Below, one piece after another: positions 29,261 to 38,598 of a stretch of 64,000 nucleotides of DNA (positions within the stretch are counted from its first letter, which is position 1; each line of letters starts with the position of its first letter). Location: NCBI GenBank assembly GCA_945872405.1, contig CAMBZT010000002.1, positions 1 to 64,000 of the forward strand, in the 5' to 3' direction. The notes below the pieces were generated by a model. It saw only the letters and a program-made list of their open reading frames with translations, did not search any database and was not told where the DNA came from. The translations under genes were made by a program, and so were the position numbers. The stretch is from Chitinophaga pinensis (GTDB lineage: Bacteria > Bacteroidota > Bacteroidia > Chitinophagales > CAMDFR01).

Positions 29261-29333
29261 TGGTTCGGGGCGGGATCGAACCGTCGACACAAGGATTTTC
29301 AGTCCTTTGCTCTACCAACTGAGCTACCGAACC
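29261..29333 (-). tRNA. tRNA-Phe (GAA)
   Basis: A 73-nt cloverleaf read on the minus strand. The acceptor stem GGTTCGG pairs with CCGAACC, the D arm is GCTCAGTTGGTAGAGC, the anticodon loop CTGAAAA has anticodon GAA, and the T arm contains GGTTCGATCC. The discriminator is A and the next bases are CAA, so CCA is not encoded and must be added by CCA transferase. Confidence 0.97.
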
Positions 29334-29383
29334 ATTTTGCTTAAATGGATTGCAAAAATATAAACTTTTCTGAAAAGTACAAG

Positions 29384-30349
29384 CTATTTGTTTTTGTAGG
29401 GAATTTTAATATCGTAAGACTTACCATATTTATTATTGAGGGAACGACCTTGTATCCATGGGTTCATTAACTTTATCTGTTTATAATTACAATTGTAATT
29501 TTGAGCAAAGCTCACCAAATCAGTGATTGAGCTATCTACTGTAACAATTGTATATGGAATTGGCTTGTATAGATCTTGTTCTTCCATGTGAAATCCATAC
29601 TTATCAGGATGTTCACAGATTTCTTTAAGCGCAACAATTCGAAAGAGATAGCGTGAAGTTTCAGTGTTTAGGAGCAAATCATAATAATTATTGGTCCGTT
29701 GAAAGTTAGCATCATTGGCTAAGCCAGCTTGTCCCATATTATAGGAAGCTGCTGCCATAGTCCAACTACCAAATCTTTTGTATGCTTCTTTTAAGTAACC
29801 ACAAGCTGCAATAGTTGATTGAAGAGGATCATACCTCATGTCGACATGTTCATTGCTTTCTAGTCCATATCTCACACCTGTTTCTTTTAAGAATTGCCAA
29901 AAACCTACTGCCTTTGCTGGAGAAGTGACATTTCGCAGGCCACTTTCAGCCAGTGCCAAATATTTAAAATCATCGGGGACACCTTGTTCCTTCAATGTAT
30001 TTTCAATATCTAAAAAGTAGCGCTTACTTAACTTTAGGTATTGAAGTGTGTTGCTTTGATAATAAAGATTAACAAGCATCTCACGTTCCATACGCTCCCT
30101 TACGTCCCAATCATCTAGAGGGATTTCTTCGCCACAAAAGTTCAGATCTTTGGCAAGTCTAACAGGTACTACCGATAAAAAAGTAATCGTATCGTCCATC
30201 TCGTTCTCCATTGGAACAGAGAAATTTTCTTCTGTATAATTAATCACCTTTGCGCGATGAAAAAAAACTTTTTGTCCGGTAAATGCTAACGTGGTAAAAA
30301 CAACCAATCCCAAACAACAAATTGCCAAAACTGCATTTCTTTTAGACAT
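29384..30349 (-). CDS. Lytic transglycosylase (MltD/SLT type) with LysM-like tail
   Basis: A 321-residue exported enzyme that cleaves peptidoglycan between MurNAc and GlcNAc. It has an N-terminal membrane/signal segment (LAICCLGLVVFTTLAF) and an SLT domain with catalytic Glu135 in YLALAESGL, SPAKAVGFWQFLKETGVRYGL and AAASYNMGQAGL. The last ~60 residues (VDSSITDLVSFAQNYNCNYKQIKLMNPWI... YDIKIPYKNK) look like a LysM-type glycan-binding module. It follows the DUF2480 gene by 10 nt, so the two are probably co-transcribed. Confidence 0.9.
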   Translation of the reverse strand: MSKRNAVLAICCLGLVVFTTLAFTGQKVFFHRAKVINYTEENFSVPMENEMDDTITFLSVVPVRLAKDLNFCGEEIPLDDWDVRERMEREMLVNLYYQSNTLQYLKLSKRYFLDIENTLKEQGVPDDFKYLALAESGLRNVTSPAKAVGFWQFLKETGVRYGLESNEHVDMRYDPLQSTIAACGYLKEAYKRFGSWTMAAASYNMGQAGLANDANFQRTNNYYDLLLNTETSRYLFRIVALKEICEHPDKYGFHMEEQDLYKPIPYTIVTVDSSITDLVSFAQNYNCNYKQIKLMNPWIQGRSLNNKYGKSYDIKIPYKNK

Positions 30350-30359
30350 TTTTTATGTT

Positions 30360-30878
30360 TTAGTAATCTATAGATTGTTTAAAAATGGGCACCATACTAC
30401 AAGGCTCTCCATACATGACTGCTCTTGCAACTGCTGTAAGTTTATTAGTAAGCGCAACGTAAACTTCATTACCAATCTCTTTGTCGCCACATCCCTTGAT
30501 AACAATTCTCTTACTTTTATATGGCAATAGGTCCATTCGTTGAATCAAATGAATAAGTATACTTGACTTAAAGTCGCTGGAATGCTTACTAAAAGAAGAA
30601 AAGGAAGCAATAGGAGCCAATAAACTTCCTATCAACATATAAGCCCAGATAGGGACTATCGCATCATTTGAACACATTATACACACGTATTTATCTCGAT
30701 ACAATTCCCAATCAAACACTTTGAGCGCAGTTCTAAAATCCGCTTCTTTTAGAATCAATTCTTTAAAGAGAAATTGTTTAATGTCTATCACTTCAATTTC
30801 GCTTTCGGAAGGTAACCAAGTGGCCAGGTCAATAGTTTCAATTGATTTATTAATAACAGTATTTATTGGATCTTGCAA
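30360..30878 (-). CDS. DUF2480 family protein
   Basis: A 172-residue cytoplasmic protein. Recognisable parts are IDLATWLP, FKELILKEADFRTALKVFDWELYRDKYVCIMCSNDAIVP and the C-terminal YGEPCSMVPIFKQ, which I associate with DUF2480, a Bacteroidota family without known function. Conserved cysteines suggest possible metal or redox chemistry, but this is unproven. First gene of a pair with the lytic transglycosylase. Confidence 0.82.
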   Translation of the reverse strand: MQDPINTVINKSIETIDLATWLPSESEIEVIDIKQFLFKELILKEADFRTALKVFDWELYRDKYVCIMCSNDAIVPIWAYMLIGSLLAPIASFSSFSKHSSDFKSSILIHLIQRMDLLPYKSKRIVIKGCGDKEIGNEVYVALTNKLTAVARAVMYGEPCSMVPIFKQSIDY

Positions 30879-30955
30879 TTTTGTAATTTTTATAAAAGAA
30901 ATCGATAACGTATGAACTTGGGTACTAAATTAGATGTATAATTTTACAAAAGACA

Positions 30956-30990
30956 AAAAAAAAGGTTTGCAAATAATGCAAACCTTTTTT
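30956..30990 (-). terminator. Terminator after the PpiD gene
   Basis: Stem GGTTTGCA (30964-30971) with TGCAAACC (30977-30984), flanked by A-runs on the left and T-runs on the right, so it can work in both directions. Confidence 0.85.
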
Positions 30991-31008
30991 AATTAAAATC
31001 TGCTTTTA

Positions 31009-33168
31009 CTAATAAAAAGTACTTCTATTGTCGGTAATACTTGCTTTGTCAACAATTGTTTTACTAATTCCAGAAACAATTCTTGACGCTATTTGCTGAC
31101 CAACACCTGAACCATAAATTTTGTATTGAGATGCGTCCTTCACTGGGACTGGTTTCACATCATTTACTGCTAAAACATAGACTCCTTCGATTCCTACAAT
31201 TGGAGGCGACAACTTCCCTTTTGCCATACCTGCAGCAGCTCCTACAACGGCTGGTTCACCATTTCGACTTAGATTACCAACATATGGATTAGCAAAATTA
31301 ACTCCAGGAATTTGAACAACCGGAACACCTAATTTTGAAGCAAGCACATCTATGCTTGTAGCTCCCGAAGTGGTCACTTTCTTTGAAAGCAATGCTGCTT
31401 TTTTTTCTTTTAGAACCGCCGCTGTTAGTTCCACTTTGATTTGATCTACCGCAGGAATTCCTTTAGGAACAATTTGTTTTACCATCGCCACAACATACTT
31501 GTCATCCACTCTAAATGGTGTTGAAACATCATATCTTTTTGCCTCATAAACCCATCGAATTAGCTGGCGAGAAATTCCTACACCAGGAATCTGATAATCA
31601 TTCTCTGCCAAAGAAAATTCACGACTATTTAGTGGTGAAATCTTTTTGGATGCTATTTCAAACTTATTTGCATCATGATTGTCATTTGCAAATTTAGAAA
31701 CTGTAGATAAAATTCCATCCTCAGTTTCTTTGCTAGGTATGATCGATTTAGTCAAATAAGATACCTTTATTGCAGGTACTGTAGGATTATCTCTCACAAC
31801 TTTTAATATATAGATGCCTTTATCATCTTGAACTTTCATATATCTTCCTTGGTTATTATCAAACAAGAAGTAAGCTAGCTGAGAAGAAACCATGCTTTTT
31901 GTTGTCCATCCTTTAAAGCCACCAAGCTTCATTCCCTGTGTAGGACTGATTTGTTGTGTGTTATCAGGGTCTTCACTAAAAGTATTCGCAATAGCGGTCA
32001 TGTCAGCACCTAGAGTATCTAACTGTTTGAATAAGCTATCAAAGACAAGAATTTTAGCATTAGCCTCTTCTTGTGTCTTAATACTAAAAAACACTTGTTG
32101 ATATTGAACAGAATCCGAAAGCAACTTTCTATTTGTCACTTTTGCAACTTTCATTGCCATTCCGTCATAATAAGGTCCTGCATACCCTCCCACAGGAAGA
32201 GAAAAGATAGAATCTACATTTGCGCCAGTCATTTCAGATTTCCTTTGCCACATGCCATCATATTGTGACTCAGAATACAAATTAAAAAATACAGTATCGT
32301 TCTCAGTTGTTCTCAATTCTGTGAACTTCTCAGAAATATACTTAGAGACTTCAATTGAATCAAATGTAGATGGAGTAACCGCAAATGTCACAAATTTTAT
32401 TTTTCTACTTGCTTCGTTAGTTTCGTATTTTTTAGAATGCGCAGCTAAGTATTCCTTCAAATCTTTATCTTCGATTTTAACCTCTTTATCTGGAATCGAA
32501 CCATAAAGTAGTTGAACGATGCTTAAATCTGAAGTAGTTGTGTAATCGTTATATAGCATTTCTCCAGCCCACTTAGGTGCATAAATCGTTTTAGAAAGAA
32601 GTGATGTATACTTTGTATTATGTCTATCATCTACAATGTATTTTTCTAGATTCGTCCAAATTTTTCTCTTTTGACCTGGCTCAAAACCATCTTGCGGCTT
32701 ATCTAAACTAGTAACAAATTGCTTAACTGCCATGCTATTTACACCACCAGTTGTTTGATCTGGGAAATTTTGTTTCATCACAGAGTGAGCAAATTTACCT
32801 TGAGTTAACTCCAGTTTTTCATCTGTAGTTACCATAATTCCATTTTCTTCATAAATCTTGTTCATCACCGTACTTATCTTCAGCTCGTTCCAAGTTTGTT
32901 CTCTAATCTGTTGTCTCTCTTCTTCACTAATATTCTTATTGCCATCTCGTTTATTTAACAAAAAATTAGCTTCATTGTCATTAATCTTTTTGTCAAAATC
33001 TTGTGGACTAATGGAGGTTCCATCAATTGTGGCTAAGGTAGTTTTTCTACCATCGAACAATCCATTAACGTTCTGTAGTTCGCTACTGATAAGGAATAAA
33101 AATAAAACTATTCCGATAATGAAAGCTAGTTTCCAACCTAGCCCTCTAATTTTGCCTATAACTGCCAT
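31009..33168 (-). CDS. PpiD/SurA-type membrane-anchored peptidylprolyl isomerase
   Basis: A 719-residue periplasmic folding factor. A single N-terminal membrane anchor (LAFIIGIVLFLFLISSELQ) is followed by a SurA-N chaperone region (TIDGTSISPQDFDKKINDNEANFLL), a parvulin-like domain at residues ~340-460 (VQYQQVFFSIKTQEEANAKI, ISPTQGMKLGGFKGW) and a second, degenerate parvulin-like domain towards the C-terminus. It probably helps outer-membrane proteins fold. It has its own promoter and terminator. Confidence 0.92.
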   Translation of the reverse strand: MAVIGKIRGLGWKLAFIIGIVLFLFLISSELQNVNGLFDGRKTTLATIDGTSISPQDFDKKINDNEANFLLNKRDGNKNISEEERQQIREQTWNELKISTVMNKIYEENGIMVTTDEKLELTQGKFAHSVMKQNFPDQTTGGVNSMAVKQFVTSLDKPQDGFEPGQKRKIWTNLEKYIVDDRHNTKYTSLLSKTIYAPKWAGEMLYNDYTTTSDLSIVQLLYGSIPDKEVKIEDKDLKEYLAAHSKKYETNEASRKIKFVTFAVTPSTFDSIEVSKYISEKFTELRTTENDTVFFNLYSESQYDGMWQRKSEMTGANVDSIFSLPVGGYAGPYYDGMAMKVAKVTNRKLLSDSVQYQQVFFSIKTQEEANAKILVFDSLFKQLDTLGADMTAIANTFSEDPDNTQQISPTQGMKLGGFKGWTTKSMVSSQLAYFLFDNNQGRYMKVQDDKGIYILKVVRDNPTVPAIKVSYLTKSIIPSKETEDGILSTVSKFANDNHDANKFEIASKKISPLNSREFSLAENDYQIPGVGISRQLIRWVYEAKRYDVSTPFRVDDKYVVAMVKQIVPKGIPAVDQIKVELTAAVLKEKKAALLSKKVTTSGATSIDVLASKLGVPVVQIPGVNFANPYVGNLSRNGEPAVVGAAAGMAKGKLSPPIVGIEGVYVLAVNDVKPVPVKDASQYKIYGSGVGQQIASRIVSGISKTIVDKASITDNRSTFY

Positions 33169-33209
33169 CTAAGTGTTTGTTTAGTGATATTTACTTAAAA
33201 AAAGAAGTG

Positions 33210-33241
33210 CAAAAATAAGGGTTATTCAGCCTTTATGCAAA
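33210..33241 (-). promoter_or_regulatory. Promoter of the PpiD gene
   Basis: On the minus strand: TTTG (33241-33238), 20 nt, TATTTTTG (33217-33210). The ATG at 33168 follows after a leader of about 35 nt. Confidence 0.7.
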
Positions 33242-33302
33242 GTATCCAGGAAATAAATAAAATGTTAATAGAATTGAATAACAGGACTTTAGAGAAAACC
33301 GT

Positions 33303-33968
33303 CTAGATGTCCATAAAATTCATGAACTCATCATAGCGCTCTTTCAAGTCTTGTAGGTACTCCTTTTCTTGAAATGAAGCCACAATCGTGTATTGAAATC
33401 TTTCAAATGAATTTAAGAGAGAAGCTAAGTCTGTTTTATCAAGTTTCATCGTAATCTCAATTTTTGACTTATCTCGAAGCACATTCACATATAGTGCCAA
33501 CACTTTAATGTCGCATGAGTCTACTATTCTGGAAATCTCAGACAGAGAGTAACTATTAATGGGGGTTTCTAAAATAATAATAGCGCCAGGCTCAGTCAAG
33601 GAATTGATATTGGCAAAATATCTAAACAGACTCTGTAAAGTGATGGTTCCAATAAAAACATGGTCATCTTCTAAAACTGGAATTAAAGAAAGATTGTTTT
33701 CCGCAGCAATTTTGATTACTTCAAAAATATGCATATTTGCCTTCACGAATGGATGTGTTAAAGCATAGGGCAAATCTTTAAGTGGAAGGTTCATGTCTTC
33801 TATATCAAGTATTGCTTCGTCTGTAAGCATTCCAACATACTTCGTTTGGTCATCTACCACGGGCAACATTTCTACTCCAAATTCCTGCATTTGCAATAAT
33901 GCTTTGGCTGCACTATTACTTTGATTTAAAGCAGGAATAGTATCTGCTATTAGTTGTCTCGCTATCAT
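33303..33968 (-). CDS. CBS-domain protein
   Basis: A 221-residue cytoplasmic protein with two CBS motifs in tandem (residues ~1-60: NQSNSAAKALLQMQEFGVEMLPVVDDQTKYVGMLTDEAIL; ~70-125: MHIFEVIKIAAENNLSLIPVLEDDHVFIGTITLQSLF) and a C-terminal ACT-like half (AIIILETPINSYSLSEISRIVDSCDIKVLALYV). Such proteins sense adenine nucleotides or related ligands. The partner is unknown. Confidence 0.87.
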   Translation of the reverse strand: MIARQLIADTIPALNQSNSAAKALLQMQEFGVEMLPVVDDQTKYVGMLTDEAILDIEDMNLPLKDLPYALTHPFVKANMHIFEVIKIAAENNLSLIPVLEDDHVFIGTITLQSLFRYFANINSLTEPGAIIILETPINSYSLSEISRIVDSCDIKVLALYVNVLRDKSKIEITMKLDKTDLASLLNSFERFQYTIVASFQEKEYLQDLKERYDEFMNFMDI

Positions 33969-34177
33969 AGTGCAATATTATACAGAATATTATATTCTCA
34001 AACTAAAAAAACAATTAATGCTTTTTGAATAAAATTGAGAATAGTTTAAAATATATAAACGTAGATTTGTTTAGTATTGATATCGCGTTAAAGTTTGTTT
34101 GCGCGAAAAAGCATAAGGTGGCCTTTTATAGTACCTTAAGATTAACTTCAAACAACATTACATTCACTTGATCTAAC

Positions 34178-34894
34178 ATGATTTTATCCACTCAAGGCAT
34201 TGTTCTACACACGCTTAAGTACGGTGAAACTAGTCTTATTTGCAGGATTTACACAGAAAAATTTGGAGCAGTTTCCTATATTGTTAACGGCGTGAGGTCT
34301 TCCAAATCTATTGGAAAGGCGGTGTTATTGCAGGCTGGGAATATTCTTGATCTTGAAGTTTATAATCGTGAGAATAAAAATCTTCAGCATCTAAAAGAGT
34401 ATAAGTTAGCATACTTATATCAACATGTGTCCTATAATATCGTAAAAACGAGCGTCTGTCTTTTTATGCTAGAGTTATTAAACAACACAATCAAAGAGCA
34501 GGAGGCCAATGAGTTGCTTTATGATTTTATTATTCAAAGTGCTTTACATTTAGATCAAACAAGTTGTGAAGACGCGTCATTTCCAGTTTGGTTTTCAATT
34601 CAGTTGAGTAAACAAATTGGATATGAACCAGGAAATGAGTTTGACAATCTTCATCCTTTTTTTAGTCTAAAAGAAGGTTTATTTCACCATACCCCCCAAG
34701 ATGAGTATTCCATAAGTAAAACCTATAGCAAATATTGGTTTGATGTTTTGCAACAGGATGTCCCAAAAAATATATATGAAAAAAACATAGAACGAAGGGA
34801 AATGTTGGAAGCTGTTCAAATTTATTTTAGATATCACATTGAAAATTTCAGAGCATTAAAATCACCAGCAATTCTTCAACAAGTATTATCTTAA
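34178..34894 (+). CDS. recO: DNA repair protein RecO
   Basis: A 238-residue protein of the RecFOR recombination-mediator pathway. The N-terminal OB fold (STQGIVLHTLKYGETSLICRIYTEKFGAVSYIVNGVRSSKS) and the helical C-terminal part (LFMLELLNNTIKE, SIQLSKQIGYEP) fit the family. No zinc-binding cysteine cluster is present, as is usual in Bacteroidota. The 3' end overlaps the end of rodA by 9 nt (convergent). A -7-like TAGATTTG sits at 34062-34069, rather far upstream. Confidence 0.93.
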   Translation: MILSTQGIVLHTLKYGETSLICRIYTEKFGAVSYIVNGVRSSKSIGKAVLLQAGNILDLEVYNRENKNLQHLKEYKLAYLYQHVSYNIVKTSVCLFMLELLNNTIKEQEANELLYDFIIQSALHLDQTSCEDASFPVWFSIQLSKQIGYEPGNEFDNLHPFFSLKEGLFHHTPQDEYSISKTYSKYWFDVLQQDVPKNIYEKNIERREMLEAVQIYFRYHIENFRALKSPAILQQVLS

Positions 34895-36232
34895 AACATG
34901 AAGTCTGTCCGCATCAAGTTTCACCATGATCATCAGTAGAAAAGTAAATGCTAGTAGTGAGGAGCCTCCATAACTAATAAATGGAAGAGGAATGCCGATT
35001 ACGGGTACTAAACCAATTGTCATTCCAACATTTATTAAGAAATGAAAAAACAAAATAAACGCTACGCTATATCCATAAATTCTACTAAATTTAGATCGTT
35101 GTCTATCCGCCATCCAAACCAGACGAAGCAATAATCCAATATATAATGAAACTACCAATGTGGTACCCCAAAAACCCTCTTCTTCACCTATAGTACAGAA
35201 AATAAAATCTGTTGTCTGTTCTGGTACAAACTCAAATTTAGTTTGTGTACCTTTTAGAAATCCCTTGCCTAAGATTCCTCCTGAACCAATTGCGATAATA
35301 GATTGACGAATGTTCCAATCATCAAACTTTCGATGTTTTTTCTCGCCAGGAACTATTTTTTGGACAACATCTTCTTTTATAACTGGTTTATTGATTGCCT
35401 GCTTAGTGCTTATTCGAAGCGTGTAATCTATTCTCGCTCTTTGATAATCTTTCATGACTTTATGGTAGATAAAATCAACGGAATAGCCGTATCCAATTAC
35501 AAAACAGTGGACAAATGCGATAAAAATGATAGTTTTTAAACTCTTTTTTAAATTAAAATAAATTAAAAGAGAAAGAGAGATAAGGGCGATGATAGAAAGG
35601 ACAAGGGCCCCAAACTTCAATGCTATAACACTAAAAAGCAATAACAAGAGAGGAATAATGACATATAATGGATTGAGTCCTTCGCGATATAACACAATTA
35701 CAAAAGAACAAAAGACTAGCATTGATCCAAGGTCTGGTTGCAGAAGCACAAGAGCTGCAGGCAGGCCAATGATAGCAAATGCTGTGAGCATATTCTTCAT
35801 GTTTTTTAAATCAATACTTTGGTTTGATAAGAATTTTGCCAATGCAAGTGCCGTACAAAACTTAGCAAATTCAGCTGGTTGAATTCCAAACGAACCGATT
35901 CCAAACCAGGATTTATTGCCATGTATTTCCTTTCCAACTAGTAAAACCGCAACCAATAAAATGATAGAAACTATATAACTCAGATAAGCTAGAGAAGTAA
36001 AAAACTTACTATCTACCAATAATATAAAAGTCACCATAACGATGCACACAGCAACCCACATCATCTGCTTCCCAAAAGATGTATTGACATCTAGCACTTG
36101 AGAAAATGAAGACGCCTCCACTTCTCTAAAGGAAGCAGCATAAACCGACAAGCAACCAAAAAGAAGCAATGTGCCGTAGATTGCAAGAATCACCCAATCA
36201 AACTCATTTAATAATTTCCTGTTTCTTTCCAT
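34886..36232 (-). CDS. rodA: Rod-shape SEDS glycosyltransferase RodA
   Basis: A 448-residue, ten-helix membrane protein that polymerises peptidoglycan glycan strands with its partner PBP2. Diagnostic text: KSWFGIGSFGIQPAEFAKF, LPAALVLLQPDLGSMLV, GSGGILGKGFLKGTQTKFEFVPEQTTDFIFC, GIPLPFISYGGSSLL. A hydrophilic loop of ~60 residues (YQRARIDYTLRI... HRKFDDW) sits before GSGG, as in other Bacteroidota. The start overlaps the PBP2 gene by 29 nt. Confidence 0.96.
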   Translation of the reverse strand: MERNRKLLNEFDWVILAIYGTLLLFGCLSVYAASFREVEASSFSQVLDVNTSFGKQMMWVAVCIVMVTFILLVDSKFFTSLAYLSYIVSIILLVAVLLVGKEIHGNKSWFGIGSFGIQPAEFAKFCTALALAKFLSNQSIDLKNMKNMLTAFAIIGLPAALVLLQPDLGSMLVFCSFVIVLYREGLNPLYVIIPLLLLLFSVIALKFGALVLSIIALISLSLLIYFNLKKSLKTIIFIAFVHCFVIGYGYSVDFIYHKVMKDYQRARIDYTLRISTKQAINKPVIKEDVVQKIVPGEKKHRKFDDWNIRQSIIAIGSGGILGKGFLKGTQTKFEFVPEQTTDFIFCTIGEEEGFWGTTLVVSLYIGLLLRLVWMADRQRSKFSRIYGYSVAFILFFHFLINVGMTIGLVPVIGIPLPFISYGGSSLLAFTFLLMIMVKLDADRLHVLR

Positions 36233-38075
36233 AGTTTCCTGTATTTAGAAGATCAGCTTCAAACATTCGTTTTTCCACCTTTTGTCTACTCGTTTCAATT
36301 GTATCGTTGATGTATTTTTCTACCATTAAACTCACAATAGGTGCCGCATAAGTCGCTCCATATCCACCATTTTCGACAATAACAGCTATCGCAATTTTGG
36401 GATTTTCAAAAGGTGCATATCCTGCAAACAATGAATGGTTTTCTCCATGAGGATTTTGTGCTGTTCCCGTTTTTCCACACATTTGAATAGATGGGATGGC
36501 ACACGAATGCGCAGTTCCAGATTCTACCACTCTTCGTAAGCCTTCACAGACCGCATCATACAACGCGTAGGCAATACCTGTCTTATGCAAGGCATATGTT
36601 AACTTAAGTGTATTTGTCGAATCCCCTTCAATTTTCTTTATCAAATGTGGGGTGTAGTAGTATCCACGATTGGCAATCAAAGCATATCCATTTGCCATCT
36701 GAAGAGGCGTCATAAGAATTTCTCCTTGACCGATACTGAGGGAAATTATTGTATTTGCATGCCATTGTCCTTTGCCATAAATCTTATTATAATACTCCGG
36801 TGTTGGAACATTTCCACTTTTTTCACCCGCTAAATCCACGCCTGTTTTTTGACCCACGCTCATTGCTAGCATGATATTACGCCAATGCTGATAACCAACT
36901 TCTGTTGATGAGTAAATGGCATTTTCTACGGAAGCCTTAAAAGTACCACAGAAATATGGATTGCATGAATACTTCAAGCCATCCATTAGATTGGATGCAG
37001 ATGGATGGGGGTGAGAACAGCGAACAATTTTACCTCCTCCTAAATGATATCCACCTCCACAAGTCCATCCATAATCTGCAGTAATACTACCATCACTTAA
37101 TGAAACCAGAGCATTGAAAACTTTGAAAGTAGAGCCTGGGGGATAAGTTGCTGTTAATGGCCGATCAATTAAAGGTTTTTGCGGATCATTCAATAACTTC
37201 ATATAATTATCACCACGCTTTCGACCAGTTAATAAATTGGGGTCAAATGAAGGACTACTAACTAGACATAGAATCTCGCCTGTCTTAGGTTCTATTGCTA
37301 CAATACTGCCTCTTTTGTTCTGCATCAACTTTTCTCCATACTGTTGAAGTTCGATATCAATCGTAGAGATTAAATTTTTTCCAGCAATCGGTTTTTGATC
37401 ATATTCCCCATTCTCATAGGTTCCTTGTTCTCTTCCTAGCTTATCTACGTAGTAATAACTGATACCTATCGTTCCACGCAAGCTTTCGTCATACTTCAAC
37501 TCTAGACCAAATTTGCCAGCATAGTCTCCCGGTTGATAATATCCTTCAGAGGCTTCGATCTGTCTCTCGCTTACTTCACCAATGTAGCCAAATAAATTAG
37601 GAGCGCTATTGTAAGGATATTGCCGCATGGTTCTTACTATCCCACTATAGCCAGTAAACTGATTCAAATATTCTTGAAATTTCGAATAATCTTCTATGGA
37701 GACTTGGCTTAAAAAGATGGATTGTTTATTTGGAAACTCAATTTTTGCTTTTCTATAGTATTTTATGAATTGCTCCCTAGAAATGGATAATAACTCACAA
37801 AATTTAGTCGTATCTATTTCTTTATTTTTTGCTTGAGAAGGATTCACAAAAACATCATAGATTGGGGCATTATAAACTAATATTTTACCATTCCTATCAT
37901 AAATCAATCCCCTAGCAGGCTCTACTCTTCTTTGTTTTATTGCATTATTATTTGCTTGTTGGGCAAACTCACTACTTAATACTTGCAAAAAAAACAAACG
38001 CAAAAAAAACAATACCCCTATTACAACAAAAACCACCTTAATAACAAAAGATCGAGAAGAAAATAAATCTTTCAA
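36204..38075 (-). CDS. mrdA: Penicillin-binding protein 2 (elongation transpeptidase)
   Basis: A 623-residue class B PBP that cross-links peptidoglycan during rod elongation. An N-terminal membrane anchor (FVIKVVFVVIGVLFFLRLFFLQVL) precedes the dimerisation region (RGLIYDRNGKILVYN) and the transpeptidase domain with PGSTFKVF (catalytic Ser near residue 315), SCNPYF and KTGTAQNP (near 534). All three active-site motifs are intact. Part of the mreBCD-mrdA-rodA operon. Confidence 0.96.
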   Translation of the reverse strand: MKDLFSSRSFVIKVVFVVIGVLFFLRLFFLQVLSSEFAQQANNNAIKQRRVEPARGLIYDRNGKILVYNAPIYDVFVNPSQAKNKEIDTTKFCELLSISREQFIKYYRKAKIEFPNKQSIFLSQVSIEDYSKFQEYLNQFTGYSGIVRTMRQYPYNSAPNLFGYIGEVSERQIEASEGYYQPGDYAGKFGLELKYDESLRGTIGISYYYVDKLGREQGTYENGEYDQKPIAGKNLISTIDIELQQYGEKLMQNKRGSIVAIEPKTGEILCLVSSPSFDPNLLTGRKRGDNYMKLLNDPQKPLIDRPLTATYPPGSTFKVFNALVSLSDGSITADYGWTCGGGYHLGGGKIVRCSHPHPSASNLMDGLKYSCNPYFCGTFKASVENAIYSSTEVGYQHWRNIMLAMSVGQKTGVDLAGEKSGNVPTPEYYNKIYGKGQWHANTIISLSIGQGEILMTPLQMANGYALIANRGYYYTPHLIKKIEGDSTNTLKLTYALHKTGIAYALYDAVCEGLRRVVESGTAHSCAIPSIQMCGKTGTAQNPHGENHSLFAGYAPFENPKIAIAVIVENGGYGATYAAPIVSLMVEKYINDTIETSRQKVEKRMFEADLLNTGNYGKKQEIIK

Positions 38076-38076
38076 G

Positions 38077-38598
38077 TTAGCTATATTTTACTGATGATTT
38101 ATTAGAAGAAAAAAGAAGATACATCATCATAAATAAAACAGAAAAAGCACTACTGATTATGGTTTTGAAAAAGGTATAATGATAGGCAACAAAATTTCCT
38201 TTTTCTACCAAAAAGAAGACTGAATGATGAACAAGTACAATAACTGAGATGTAGACAACAAACCAGGTAATTCCATGATAGTACATATCCATTAGTTCGT
38301 TTGTTTCCTGTTCTTTAGGGTTGAGCAATTTAAACAACAAAGGACGCAGAAATGCAATCAACACTAATGCAGATGCGTGCATACCAGGTGTGTCGCAAAA
38401 AATGTCGATCACAAACCCAATAGAAAAAGCGATAATCAATAAATAATATGGACGGATTGTAAGTGGCAAAAGAATAATAAGCAAAGGGTATATGTAGGGA
38501 TTTATCATTCCATTGATATTAATCTGATTCAAAATCAAGACCTGAATTAAGATAATGAGAATACAATGTCCAATGTATTTAAAGATCTGCTGGTTCAT
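38077..38598 (-). CDS. mreD: Rod shape-determining protein MreD
   Basis: A 173-residue protein with five to six predicted membrane helices (HCILIILIQVLILNQI, PYIYPLLIILLPL, IGFVIDIFCDTPGMHASALVLIAFLRP). FxxGFxxDxFxxxxGxHA is the usual MreD pattern. It overlaps mreC by 20 nt and ends 1 nt before the PBP2 gene. Confidence 0.92.
   Translation of the reverse strand: MNQQIFKYIGHCILIILIQVLILNQININGMINPYIYPLLIILLPLTIRPYYLLIIAFSIGFVIDIFCDTPGMHASALVLIAFLRPLLFKLLNPKEQETNELMDMYYHGITWFVVYISVIVLVHHSVFFLVEKGNFVAYHYTFFKTIISSAFSVLFMMMYLLFSSNKSSVKYS

Noticed and set aside
29048-29344. A 98-residue plus-strand frame across the tRNA region
   Set aside because: It reads through the antisense of tRNA-Phe and its terminator.
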